Below, in pieces: positions 1 to 13,857 of a stretch of 64,000 bases of DNA. The stretch lies in the NCBI GenBank assembly GCA_964036045.1, contig OZ038380.1:12049629-12113628 (forward strand), in the 5' to 3' direction. Position 1 is the first letter of the stretch; each line of letters starts with the position of its first letter. The stretch comes from Eutreptiella sp. 'Long Island Sound 2002' (lineage: Eukaryota > Euglenozoa > Euglenophyceae > Eutreptiales > Eutreptiaceae). The notes under the pieces are model-generated. The model saw only the letters and a list, made by a program, of their open reading frames with translations. It was not told the origin of the DNA and ran no database searches. Made by a program: the position numbers and the translations under genes.

Positions 1-1799
1 GGCAATGCTGCACTCACAGTTTGTGCCCCACATTGTGGCCACTGTGCCCCAAAACTGGGTCGGTCTTGGCCATGCAGCCTTTGTGCAGAAGTCATGGTTG
101 GACTGTGGTAAATCATTATTGCACACAAAACAGGGGTCTCACCATGTGTTTTTTGCGGCAATGCTGCACTCACAGTTTGTGCCCCACATTGTAGCCACTG
201 TGCCCCAAAACTGGGTCGGTCTTGGCCATGCAGCCTTTGTGCAGAAGTCATGATTGGACTGTGGTAAATCTCTATTGCACACAAAACGGGGATCTCACCA
301 TGTGTTTTTTGCGGCAATGCTGCACTCACAGTTTGTGCCCCACATTGTGGCCACTGTGCCCCAAAACTGGCTCGGTCTTGGCCATGCAGCCTTTGTGCAG
401 AAGTCATGGTTGGACTGTGGTAAATCATTATTACACACAAAACTGGGGCCTCACCATGTGTTTTTTGCGGCAATGCTGCACTCACTGTTTGTGCCCCACA
501 TTGTGGCCACTGTGCCCCAAAACTGGCTCGGTCTTGGCCATGCAGCCTTTGTGCAGAAGTCGTGGTTGGACTGTGGTGAATCATTATTGCACACAAAACT
601 GGGGTCTAACCATGTGTTTTTTGCGGCAATGCTGCACTCACAGTTTGTGCCCCACATTGTGGTCACAATGCTCCAAATCTGGGTCGGTCTTGGCCATGCA
701 GCCTTTGTGCAGAAGTCATGGTTGGACTGTGGTAAATCATTTTTGCACACAAAACTGGGGTCTCACCATGTGTTTTTTGCGGCAATGCTGCACTCACAGT
801 TTGTGCCCCACATTGTGGTCACAATGCTCCGAAACTGGCTCGGTCTTGGCCATGCAGCCTTTGTGCGGAAGTCATGGTTGGACTGTGGTAAATCATTATT
901 ACACACAAAACAGGGATCTCACCATGTGATTTTTGCGGCAATGCTGCACTCACAGTTTGTGCCCCACATTGTGGTCACAAAGCTCCAAAGCTGGCTCGGT
1001 CTTGGCCATGCAGCCTTTGTGCAGAAGTTATGATTGGACTGTGGTAAATCATTATTACACACAAAACTGGGGTCTCAGCATGTGTTTTTTGCGGCAATGC
1101 TGCACTCATAATTTGTGCCCCACATTGTGGCCACTGTGCCCCAAAACTGGCTCGGTCTTGGCCATGCAGCCTTTGTGCAGAAGTCATGGTTGGACTGTGG
1201 TAAATCATTTTTGCACACAAAACTGGGGTCTCACCATGTGTTTTTTGCGGCAATGCTGCACTCACAGTTTGTGCCCCACATTGTGGTCACAATGCTCCAA
1301 AACTGGCTCGGTCTTGGCCATGCAGCCTTTGTGCGGAAGTCATGGTTGGACTGTGGTAAATCATTATTGCACACAAAACAGGGGTCTCACCATGTGTTTT
1401 TTGCGGCAATGCTGCACTCACTGTTTGTGCACCACATTGTGGCCACTGTGCCCCAAAACTGGCTCGGTCTTGGCCATGCAGCCTTTGTGCAGAAGTCATG
1501 GTTGGACTGTGGTAAATCATTATTGCACACAAAACAGGGATCTCACCATGTGATTTTTGCGGCAATGCTGCACTCACAGTTTGTGCCCCACATTGTGGTC
1601 ACAAAGCTCCAAAGCTGGCTCGGTCTTGGCCATGCAGCCTTTGTGCAGAAGTTATGATTGGACTGTGGTAAATCATTATTACACACAAAACTGGGGTCTC
1701 AGCATGTGTTTTTTGCGGCAATGCTGCACTCACAGTTTGTGCCCCACATTGTGGCCACTGTGCCCCAAAACTGGCTCGGTCTTGGCCATGCAGCCTTTG

Positions 1800-4700
1800 T
1801 GCAGAAGTCATGGTTGAACTGTGGTAAATCATTATTACACACAAAACTGGGGCCTCACCATGTGTTTTTTGCGGCAATGCTGCACTCACAGTTTGTGCCC
1901 CACATTGTGGCCACTGTGCCCGAAAACTGGCTCGGTCCTGGCCATGCAGCCTTATCATTATTACACACAAAACTGGGGTCTCACCATGTGTGTTTTGCGG
2001 CAATGCTGCACTCACAGTTTGTGCCCCACATTGTGGTCACAATGCTCCAAAACTGGCTCGGTCTTGGCCATGCAGCCTTTGTGCGGAAGTCATGGTTGGA
2101 CTGTGGTAAATCATTATTACACACAAAACAGGGGTCTCACCATGTGTTTTTTGCGTCAATGCTGCACTCACTGTTTGTGCACCACATTGTGGCCACTGTG
2201 CCCCAAAACTGGCTCGGTCTTGGCCATGCAGCCTTTGTGCAGAAGTCATGGTTGGACTGTGGTAAATCATTTTTGCACACAAAACAGGGATCTCACCATG
2301 TGTTTTTTGCGGCAATGCTGCACTCACAGTTTGTGCCCCACATTGTGGTCACAAAGCTCCAAAGCTGGCTCGGTCTTGGCCATGCAGCCTTTGTGCAGAA
2401 GTTATGATTGGACTGTGGTAAATCATTATTACACACAAAACTGGGGTCTCAGCATGTGTTTTTTGCGGCAATGCTGCACTCACAGTTTGTGCCCCACATT
2501 GTGGCCACTGTGCCCCAAAACTGGCTCGGTCTTGGCCATGCAGCCTTTGTGCAGAAGTCATGGTTGAACTGTGGTAAATCATTATTACACACAAAACTGG
2601 GGCCTCACCATGTGTTTTTTGCGGCAATGCTGCACTCACAGTTTGTGCCCCACATTGTGGCCACTGTGCCCCAAAACTGGCTCGGTCCTGGCCATGCAGC
2701 CTTTGTGCAGAAGTCATGATTGGACTGTGGTAAATCATTATTACACACCAAACTGGGGTCTAACCATGTGTTTTTTGCGGCAATGCTGCACTCACAGTTT
2801 GTGCCCCACATTGTGGTCACAATGCTCCAAAGCTGGGTCGGTCTTGGCCATGCAGCCTTTGTGCAGAAGTCATGGTTGGACTGTGGTAAATCATTATTGC
2901 ACACCAAACAGGGGCCTCACCATGTGTTTTTTGCGGCAATGCTGCACTCGCAGTTTGTGCCCCACATTGTGGTCACAATGCTCCAAAACTGGGTCGGTCT
3001 TGGCCATGCAGCCTTTGTGCAGAAGTCATGGTTGGACTGTGGTAAATCATTTTTGCACACAAAACTGGGGTCTCACCATGTGTTTTTTGCGGCAATGCTG
3101 CACTCACTGTTTGTGCCCCACATTGTGGCCACTGTGCCCCAAAACTGGGTCGGTCTTGGCCACGCAGCCTTTGTGCGGAAGTCATGGTTGGACTGTGGTA
3201 AATCATTATTGCACACAAAACAGGGGTCTCACCATGTGTTTTTTGCGGCAATGCTGCACTCACTGTTTGTGCACCACATTGTGGCCACTGTGCCCCAAAA
3301 CTGGCTCGGTCTTGGCCATGCAGCCTTTGTGCAGAAGTCATGGTTGGACTGTGGTAAATCATTATTGCACACAAAACAGGGATCTCACCATGTGATTTTT
3401 GCGGCAATGCTGCACTCACAGTTTGTGCCCCACATTGTGGTCACAAAGCTCCAAAGCTGGCTCGGTCTTGGCCATGCAGCCTTTGTGCAGAAGTCATGGT
3501 TGAACTGTGGTAAATCATTATTACACACAAAACTGGGGCCTCACCATGTGTTTTTTGCGGCAATGCTGCACTCACAGTTTGTGCCCCACATTGTGGCCAC
3601 TGTGCCCGAAAACTGGCTCGGTCCTGGCCATGCAGCCTTATCATTATTACACACAAAACTGGGGTCTCACCATGTGTGTTTTGCGGCAATGCTGCACTCA
3701 CAGTTTGTGCCCCACATTGTGGTCACAATGCTCCAAAACTGGCTCGGTCTTGGCCATGCAGCCTTTGTGCGGAAGTCATGGTTGGACTGTGGTAAATCAT
3801 TATTACACACAAAACAGGGGTCTCACCATGTGTTTTTTGCGTCAATGCTGCACTCACTGTTTGTGCACCACATTGTGGCCACTGTGCCCCAAAACTGGCT
3901 CGGTCTTGGCCATGCAGCCTTTGTGCAGAAGTCATGGTTGGACTGTGGTAAATCATTTTTGCACACAAAACAGGGATCTCACCATGTGTTTTTTGCGGCA
4001 ATGCTGCACTCACAGTTTGTGCCCCACATTGTGGTCACAAAGCTCCAAAGCTGGCTCGGTCTTGGCCATGCAGCCTTTGTGCAGAAGTTATGATTGGACT
4101 GTGGTAAATCATTATTACACACAAAACTGGGGTCTCAGCATGTGTTTTTTGCGGCAATGCTGCACTCACAGTTTGTGCCCCACATTGTGGCCACTGTGCC
4201 CCAAAACTGGCTCGGTCTTGGCCATGCAGCCTTTGTGCAGAAGTCATGGTTGAACTGTGGTAAATCATTATTACACACAAAACTGGGGCCTCACCATGTG
4301 TTTTTTGCGGCAATGCTGCACTCACAGTTTGTGCCCCACATTGTGGCCACTGTGCCCCAAAACTGGCTCGGTCCTGGCCATGCAGCCTTTGTGCAGAAGT
4401 CATGATTGGACTGTGGTAAATCATTATTACACACCAAACTGGGGTCTAACCATGTGTTTTTTGCGGCAATGCTGCACTCACAGTTTGTGCCCCACATTGT
4501 GGTCACAATGCTCCAAAGCTGGGTCGGTCTTGGCCATGCAGCCTTTGTGCAGAAGTCATGGTTGGACTGTGGTAAATCATTATTGCACACCAAACAGGGG
4601 CCTCACCATGTGTTTTTTGCGGCAATGCTGCACTCGCAGTTTGTGCCCCACATTGTGGTCACAATGCTCCAAAACTGGGCCGGTCTTGGCCATGCAGCCT

Positions 4701-6440
4701 TTGTGCAGAAGTCATGGTTGGACTGTGGTAAATCATTTTTGCACACAAAACTGGGGTCTCACCATGTGTTTTTTGCGGCAATGCTGCACTCACTGTTTGT
4801 GCCCCACATTGTGGCCACTGTGCCCCAAAACTGGGTCGGTCTTGGCCACGCAGCCTTTGTGCGGAAGTCATGGTTGGACTGTGGTAAATCATTATTGCAC
4901 ACAAAACAGGGGTCTCACCATGTGTTTTTTGCGGCAATGCTGCACTCACTGTTTGTGCACCACATTGTGGCCACTGTGCCCCAAAACTGGCTCGGTCTTG
5001 GCCATGCAGCCTTTGTGCAGAAGTCATGGTTGGACTGTGGTAAATCATTATTGCACACAAAACAGGGATCTCACCATGTGATTTTTGCGGCAATGCTGCA
5101 CTCACAGTTTGTGCCCCACATTGTGGTCACAAAGCTCCAAAGCTGGCTCGGTCTTGGCCATGCAGCCTTTGTGCAGACGTCATGGTTGGACTGTGGTAAA
5201 TCATTTTTGCACACAAAACTGGGGTCTCACCATGTGTTTTTTGCGGCAATGCTGCACTCACAGTTTGTGCCCCACATTGTGGTCACAATGCTCCAAAACT
5301 GGCTCGGTCTTGGCCATGCAGCCTTTGTGCGGAAGTCATGGTTGGACTGTGGTAAATCATTATTACACACAAAACAGGGGTCTCACCATGTGTTTTTTGC
5401 GTCAATGCTGCACTCACTGTTTGTGCACCACATTGTGGCCACTGTGCCCCAAAACTGGCTCGGTCTTGGCCATGCAGCCTTTGTGCAGAAGTCATGGTTG
5501 GACTGTGGTAAATCATTTTTGCACACAAAACAGGGATCTCACCATGTGTTTTTTGCGGCAATGCTGCACTCACAGTTTGTGCCCCACATTGTGGTCACAA
5601 AGCTCCAAAGCTGGCTCGGTCTTGGCCATGCAGCCTTTGTGCAGAAGTTATGATTGGACTGTGGTAAATCATTATTACACACAAAACTGGGGTCTCAGCA
5701 TGTGTTTTTTGCGGCAATGCTGCACTCACAGTTTGTGCCCCACATTGTGGCCACTGTGCCCCAAAACTGGCTCGGTCTTGGCCATGCAGCCTTTGTGCAG
5801 AAGTCATGGTTGAACTGTGGTAAATCATTATTACACACAAAACTGGGGCCTCACCATGTGTTTTTTGCGGCAATGCTGCACTGACAGTTTGTGCCCCACA
5901 TTGTGGCCACTGTGCCCCAAAACTGGCTCGGTCCTGGCCATGCAGCCTTTGTGCAGAAGTCATGATTGGACTGTGGTAAATCATTATTACACACCAAACT
6001 GGGGTCTAACCATGTGTTTTTTGCGGCAATGCTGCACTCACAGTTTGTGCCCCACATTGTGGTCACAATGCTCCAAAGCTGGGTCGGTCTTGGCCATGCA
6101 GCCTTTGTGCAGAAGTCATGGTTGGACTGTGGTAAATCATTATTGCACACCAAACAGGGGCCTCACCATGTGTTTTTTGCGGCAATGCTGCACTCGCAGT
6201 TTGTGCCCCACATTGTGGTCACAATGCTCCAAAACTGGGTCGGTCTTGGCCATGCAGCCTTTGTGCAGAAGTCATGGTTGGACTGTGGTAAATCATTTTT
6301 GCACACAAAACTGGGGTCTCACCATGTGTTTTTTGCGGCAATGCTGCACTCACAGTTTGTGCCCCACATTGTGGCCACTGTGCCCCAAAACTGGGTCGGT
6401 CTTGGCCACGCAGCCTTTGTGCGGAAGTCATGATTGGACT
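1800..6440. repeat. Higher-order repeat, 1,686/1,560 bp, three tandem copies
   Basis: Blocks of 10-11 monomers repeat in tandem. The clearest marker is a 30-bp deletion inside one monomer, where gcagcctt is joined directly to atcattatt, at 1953/1954 and again at 3639/3640. These are exactly 1,686 bp apart (11 x 156 minus 30). Neighbouring private variants, such as gtgcccgaaaactgg, are shared. A third copy follows at an offset of 1,560 bp (10 monomers) without the deleted monomer. Block ends are approximate. Confidence 0.85.
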
Positions 6441-9400
6441 GTGGTAAATCATTATTACACACAAAACTGGGGTCTCACCATGTGTGTTTTGCGGCAATGC
6501 TGCACTCACAGTTTGTGCCCCACATTGTGGTCACAATGCTCCAAAAACTGGCTCGGTCTTGGCCATGCAGCCTTTGTGCGGAAGTCATGGTTGGACTGTG
6601 GTAAATCATTATTACACACAAAACAGGGGTCTCACCATGTGTTTTTTGCGGCAATGCTGCACTCACTGTTTGTGCACCACATTGTGGCCACTGTGCCCCG
6701 AAACTGGCTCGGTCTTGGCCATGCAGCCTTTGTGCAGAAGTCATGGTTGGACTGTGGTAAATCATTATTGCACACAAAACAGGGATCTCGCCATGTGTTT
6801 TTTGCGGCAATTCTGCACTCACAGTTTGTGCCCCACATTGTGGTCACAAAGCTCCAAAGCTGGCTCGGTCTTGGCCATGCAGCCTTTGTGCAGAAGTTAT
6901 GATTGGACTGTGGTAAATCATTATTACACACAAAACTGGGGTCTCAGCATGTGTTTTTTGCGGCAATGCTGCACTCACAGTTTGTGCCCCACATTGTGGC
7001 CACTGTGCCCCAAAACTGGCTCGGTATTGGCCATGCAGCCTTTGTGCAGAAGTCATGGTTGGACTGTGGTAAATCATTTTTGCACACAAAACTGGGGTCT
7101 CACCATGTGTTTTTTGCGGCAATGCTGCACTCACTGTTTGTGCCCCACATTGTGGCCACTGTGCCCCAAAACTGGGTCGGTCTTGGCCACGCAGCCTTTG
7201 TGCGGAAGTCATGGTTGGACTGTGGTAAATCATTATTGCACACAAAACAGGGGTCTCACCATGTGTTTTTTGCGGCAATGCTGCACTCACTGTTTGTGCA
7301 CCACATTGTGGCCACTGTGCCCCAAAACTGGCTCGGTCTTGGCCATGCAGCCTTTGTGCAGAAGTCATGGTTGGACTGTGGTAAATCATTATTGCACACA
7401 AAACAGGGATCTCACCATGTGATTTTTGCGGCAATGCTGCACTCACAGTTTGTGCCCCACATTGTGGTCACAAAGCTCCAAAGCTGGCTCGGTCTTGGCC
7501 ATGCAGCCTTTGTGCAGACGTCATGGTTGGACTGTGGTAAATCATTTTTGCACACAAAACTGGGGTCTCACCATGTGTTTTTTGCGGCAATGCTGCACTC
7601 ACAGTTTGTGCCCCACATTGTGGCCACTGTGCCCCAAAACTGGCTCGGTCTTGGCCATGCAGCCTTTGTGCAGAAGTCATGATTGGACTGTGGTAAATCA
7701 TTATTGCACACAAAACTGGGGCCTCACCATGTGTTTTTTGCGGCAATGCTGCACTCACAGTTTGTGCCCCACATTGTGGTCACAATGCTCCAAAACTGGG
7801 TCGGTCTTGGCCATGCAGCCTTTGTGCAGAAGTCATGGTTGGACTGTGGTAAATCATTATTGCACACAAAACAGGGGCCTCACCATGTGTTTTTTGCGGC
7901 AATGCTGCACTCGCAGTTTGTGCCCCACATTGTGGTCACAATGCTCCAAATCTGGGTCGGTCTTGGCCATGCAGCCTTTGTGCAGAAGTCATGGTTGGAC
8001 TGTGGTAAATCATTTTTGCACACAAAACTGGGGTCTCACCATGTGTTTTTTGCGGCAATGCTGCACTCACAGTTTGTGCCCCACATTGTGGCCACTGTGC
8101 CCCAAAACTGGCTCGGTCTTGGCCATGCAGCCTTTGTGCAGAAGTCATGATTGGACTGTGGTAAATCATTATTACACACAAAACTGGGGCCTCACCATGT
8201 GTTTTTTGCGGCAATGCTGCACTCACAGTTTGTGTCGCACATTGTGGCCACTATGCCCCAAGACTGGCTCGGTCTTGGCCATGCAGCCTTTGTGCAGAAG
8301 TCATGGTTGGACTGTGGTAAATCATTATTACACACAAAACAGGGGTCTCACCATGTGTTTTTTGCGGCAATGCTGCACTCACTGTTTGTGCCCCAAATTG
8401 TGGCCACTGTGCCCCAAAACTGGCTCCGTCTTGGCCATGCAGCCTTTGTGCAGAAGTCATGGTTGGACTGTGGTAAATCATTATTACACACAAAACTGGG
8501 GCCTCACCATGTGTTTTTTGCGGCAATGCTGCACTCACAGTTTGTGCCCCACATCGTGGTCACAATGCTCCAAAACTGGCTCGGTCTTGGCCATGCAGCC
8601 TTTGTGCAGAAGTCATGGTTGGACTGTGGTAAATCATTTTTGCACACAAAACTGGGGTCTCACCATGTGTTTTTTGCGGCAATGCTGCACTCACAGTTTG
8701 TGCCCCACATTGTGGCCACTGTGCCCCAAAACTGGCTCGGTCTTGGCCATGCAGCCTTTGTGCAGAAGTCATGATTGGACTGTGGTAAATCATTATTACA
8801 CACAAAACTGGGGCCTCACCATGTGTTTTTTGCGGCAATGCTGCACTCACAGTTTGTGTCGCACATTGTGGCCACTATGCCCCAAGACTGGCTCGGTCTT
8901 GGCCATGCAGCCTTTGTGCAGAAGTCATGGTGGGACTGTGGTAAATCATTATTACACACAAAACAGGGGTCTCACCATGTGTTTTTTGCGGCAATGCTGC
9001 ACTCACTGTTTGTGCCCCAAATTGTGGCCACTGTGCCCCAAAACTGGCTCCGTCTTGGCCATGCAGCCTTTGTGCAGAAGTCATGGTTGGACTGTGGTAA
9101 ATCATTATTGCACACAAAACTGGGGCCTCACCATGTGTTTTTTGCGGCAATGCTGCACTCACAGTTTGTGCCCCACATTGTGGTCACAATGCTCCAGAAC
9201 TGGGTCGGTCTTGGCCATGCAGCCTTTGTGCAGAAGTCATGGTTGGACTGTGGTAAATCATTATTGCACACAAAACAGGGGTCTCACCATGTGTTTTTTG
9301 CGGCAATGCTGCACTGACTGTTTGTGCCCCTAATTGTGGCCACTGTGCCCAAAAACTGGCTTTGTCTTGGCCATGCAGCCTTTGTGCAGAAGTCATGATT

Positions 9401-12400
9401 GGACTGTGGTAAATCATTATTACACACAAAACTGGGGCCTCACCATGTGTTTTTTGCGGCAATGCTGCACTCACAGTTTGTGTCGCACATTGTGGCCACT
9501 ATGCCCCAAAACTGGCTCGGTCTTGGCCATGCAGCCTTTGTGCAGAAGTCATGGTTGGACTGTGGTAAATCATTATTACACACAAAACTGGGGTCTCACC
9601 ATGTGTTTTTTGCGGCAATGCTGCACTCACTGTTTGTGCCCCACATTGTGGTCACAATGCTCCAAAACTGGCTCAGTCTTGGCCATGCAGCCTTTGTGCA
9701 GAAGTCATGGTGGGACTGTGGTAAATCATTATTGCACACAAAACAGGGGTCTCACCATGTGTTTTTTGCGGCAATGCTGCACTGACTGTTTGTGCCCCTA
9801 ATTGTGGCCACTGTGCCCAAAAACTGGCTTTGTCTTGGCCATGCAGCCTTTGTGCAGAAGTCATGATTGGACTGTGGTAAATCATTATTACACACAAAAC
9901 TGGGGCCTCACCATGTGTTTTTTGCGGCAATGCTGCACTCACAGTTTGTGTCGCACATTGTGGCCACTATGCCCCAAAACTGGCTCGGTCTTGGCCATGC
10001 AGCCTTTGTGCAGAAGTCATGGTTGGACTGTGGTAAATCATTATTACACACAAAACTGGGGTCTCACCATGTGTTTTTTGCGGCAATGCTGCACTCACTG
10101 TTTGTGCCCCAAATTGTGGCCACTGTGCCCCAAAACTGGCTCCGTCTTGGCCATGCAGCCTTTGTGCAGAAGTCATGGTTGGACTGTGGTAAATCATTAT
10201 TACACACAAAACTGGGGCCTCACCATGTGTTTTTTGCGGCAATGCTGCACTCACAGTTTGTGCCCCACATCGTGGTCACAATGCTCCAAAACTGGCTCGG
10301 TCTTGGCCATGCAGCCTTTGTGCGGAAGTCATGGTTGGACTGTGGTAAATCATTATTACACACAAAACTGGGTTCTCACCATGTGTGTTTTGCGGCAACG
10401 CTGCACTCACAGTTTGTGCCCCACATTGTGGCCACTGTGCCCCAAAACAGGCTCGGTCCTGGCCATGCAGCCTTTGTGCAGAAGTCATGATTGGACTGTG
10501 GTAAATCATTATTACACACCAAACTGGGTTCTCACCATGTGTTTTTTGCGGCAACGCTGCACTCACAGTTTGTGCCCCACATTGTGGCCACTGTGCCCCA
10601 AAACTGGCTCGGTATTGGCCATGCAGCCTTTGTGCAGAAGTCATGGTTGAACTGTGGTAAATCATTATTACGCACAAAACTGGGGTCTCACCATGTGTTC
10701 TTTGCGGCAATGCTGCACTCACAGTTTGTGCCCCACATTGTGGTCACAATGCTCCAAAACTGGCTCGGTCTTGGCCATGCAGCCTTTGTGCAGAAGTCAT
10801 GATTGGACTGTGGTAAATCATTATTGCACACAAAACAGGGGTCTCACCATGTGTTTTTTGTGGCAATGCTGCACTCACTGTTTGTGCCCCACATTGTGGC
10901 CACTGTGCCCCAAAACTGGGTCGGTCTTGGCCACACAGCCTTTGTGCAGAAGTCATGATTGGACTGTGGTAAATCATTATTACACACAAAACTGGGGTCT
11001 AACCATGTGTTTTTTGCGGCAATGCTGCACTCACTGTTGGTGCCCCACATTGTGGCCACTGTGCCCCAAAACTGGGTCGGTCTTGGCCACGCAGCCTTTG
11101 TGCAGAAGTCATGATTGGACTGTGGTAAATCATTATTACACACAAAACTGGGGTCTCACCATGTGTGTTTTGCGGCAATGCTGCACTCACAGTTTGTGCC
11201 CCACATTGTGGTCACAATGCTCCAAAACTGGCTCCGTCTTGGCCGTGCAGCCTTTGTGCGGAAGTCATGGTTGGACTGTGGTAAATCATTATTACACACA
11301 AAACAGGGGTCTCACCATGTGTTTTTTGCGGCAATGCTGCACTCACTGTTTGTGCCCCACATTGTGGTCACAATGCTCCAAAACTGGCTCGGTCTTGGCC
11401 ATGCAGCCTTTGTGCAGAAGTCATGGTTGGACTGTGGTAAATCATTATTGCACACAAAACAGGGATCTCACCATGTGTTTTTTGCGGCAATGCTGCACTC
11501 AGAGTTTGTGCCCCACATTGTGGTCACAAAGCTCCAAAGCTGGCTCGGTCTTGGCCATGCAGCCTTTGTGCAGAAGTCATGGTTGGACTGTGGTAAATCA
11601 TTATTACACACAAAACTGGGGTCTCACCATGTGTTTTTTGCGGCAATGCTGCACTGACTGTTTGTGCCCCACATTGTGGCCACTGTGCCCCAAAACTTGC
11701 TCGGTCTTGGCCATGCAGCCTTTGTGCAGAAGTCATGATTGGACTGTGGTAAATCATTGTTACACACAAAACTGGGGCCTCACCATGTGTTTTTTGCGGC
11801 AATGCTGCACTCACAGTTTGTGCCCCACATTGTGGCCACTGTGCCCCAAAACTGGCTCGGTCCTGGCCATGCAGCCTTTGTGCAGAAGTCATGATTGGAC
11901 TGTGGTAAATCATTATTACACACCAAACTGGGGTCTAACCATGGGTTTTTTGCGGCAATGCTGCACTCACAGTTTGTGCCCCACATTGTGGTCACAATGC
12001 TCCAAAGCTGGGTCGGTCTTGGCCATGCAGCCTTTGTGCAGAAGTCATGGTTGGACTGTGGTAAATCATTATTGCACACCAAACAGGGGCCTCACCATGT
12101 GTTTTTTGCGGCAATGCTGCACTCGCAGTTTGTGCCCCACATTGTGGTCACAATGCTCCAAATCTGGGTCGGTCTTGGCCATGCAGCCTTTGTGCAGAAG
12201 TCATGGTTGGACTGTGGTAAATCATTTTTGCACACAAAACTGGGGTCTCACCATGTGTTTTTTGCGGCAATGCTGCACTCACAGTTTGTGCCCCACATTG
12301 TGGCCACTGTGCCCCAAAACTGGGTCGGTCTTGGCCACGCAGCCTTTGTGCAGAAGTCATGATTGGACTGTGGTAAATCATTATTACACACAAAACTGGG

Positions 12401-13857
12401 GTCTCACCATGTGTGTTTTGCGGCAATGCTGCACTCACAGTTTGTGCCCCACATTGTGGTCACAATGCTCCAAAACTGGCTCGGTCTTGGCCATGCAGCC
12501 TTTGTGCGGAAGTCATGGTTGGACTGTGGTAAATCATTATTACACACAAAACAGGGGTCTCACCATGTGTTTTTTGCGGCAATGCTGCACTCACAGTTTG
12601 TGCACCACATTGTGGCCACTGTGCCCCAAAACTGGCTCGGTCTTGGCCATGCAGCCTTTGTGCAGAAGTCATGGTTGGACTGTGGTAAATCATTATTGCA
12701 CACAAAACAGGGATCTCACCATGTGTTTTTTGCGGCAATGCTGCACTCACAGTTTGTGCCCCACATTGTGGTCACAAAGCTCCAAAGCTGGCTCGGTCTT
12801 GGCCATGCAGCCTTTGTGCGGAAGTTATGATTGGACTGTGGTAAATAATTATTACACACAAAACTGGGGTCTCACCATGTGTTTTTTGCGGCAATGCTGC
12901 ACTGACTGTTTGTGCCCCACATTGTGGTCACAATGCTCCAAAACTGGCTCGGTCTTGGCCATGTAGCCTTTGTGCAGAAGTCATGGTTGGACTGTGGTAA
13001 ATCATTATTGCACACAAAACAGGGATCTCACCATGTGTTTTTTGCGGCAATGCTGCAATCACTGTTTGTGCCCCACATTGTGGTCACAAAGCTCCAAAGC
13101 TGGCTCGGTCTTGGCCATGCAGCCTTTGTGCAGAAGTCATGATTGGACTGTGGTAAATCATTATTACACACAAAACTGGGGTCTAACCATGTGTTTTTTG
13201 CGGCAATGCTGCACTCACAGTTTGTGTCCCACATTGTGGTCACAATGCTCCAAAGCTGGGTCGGTCTTGGCCATGCAGCCTTTGTGCAGAAGTCATGGTT
13301 GGACTGTGGTAAATCATTGTTACAAACAAAACAGGGGCCTCACCATGTGTTTTTTGCGGCAATGCTGCACTCACTGTTTGTGCCCCACATTGTGGTCACA
13401 ATGCTCCAAATCTGGGTCGGTCTTGGCCATGCAGCCTTTGTGCAGAAGTCATGGTTGGACTGTGGTAAATCATTTTTGCACACAAAACTGGGGTCTCACC
13501 ATGTGTTTTTTGCGGCAATGCTGCACTCACAGTTTGTGCCCCACATTGTGGCCAATATGCCCCAAAACTGGCTCGGTCTTGGCCATGCAGCCTTTGTGCA
13601 GAAGTCATGATTGGACTGTGGTAAATCATTATTGCACACAAAACTGGGGCCTCACCATGTGTTTTTTGCGGCAATGCTGCACTCACAGTTTGTGCCCCAC
13701 ATTGTGGTCACAATGCTCCAAAACTGGGTCGGTCTTGGGCATGCAGCCTTTGTGCAGAAGTCATGGTTGGACTGTGGTAAATCATTATTGCACACAAAAC
13801 AGGGGTCTCACCATGTGTTTTTTGCGGCAATGCTGCACTGACTGTTTGTGCCCCTAA

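Noticed and set aside
451-750. Reverse-strand frames of about 96-100 codons as small genes
   Set aside because: They recur at 312-bp spacing wherever the A/B variant places a TGA; they are products of the repeat.
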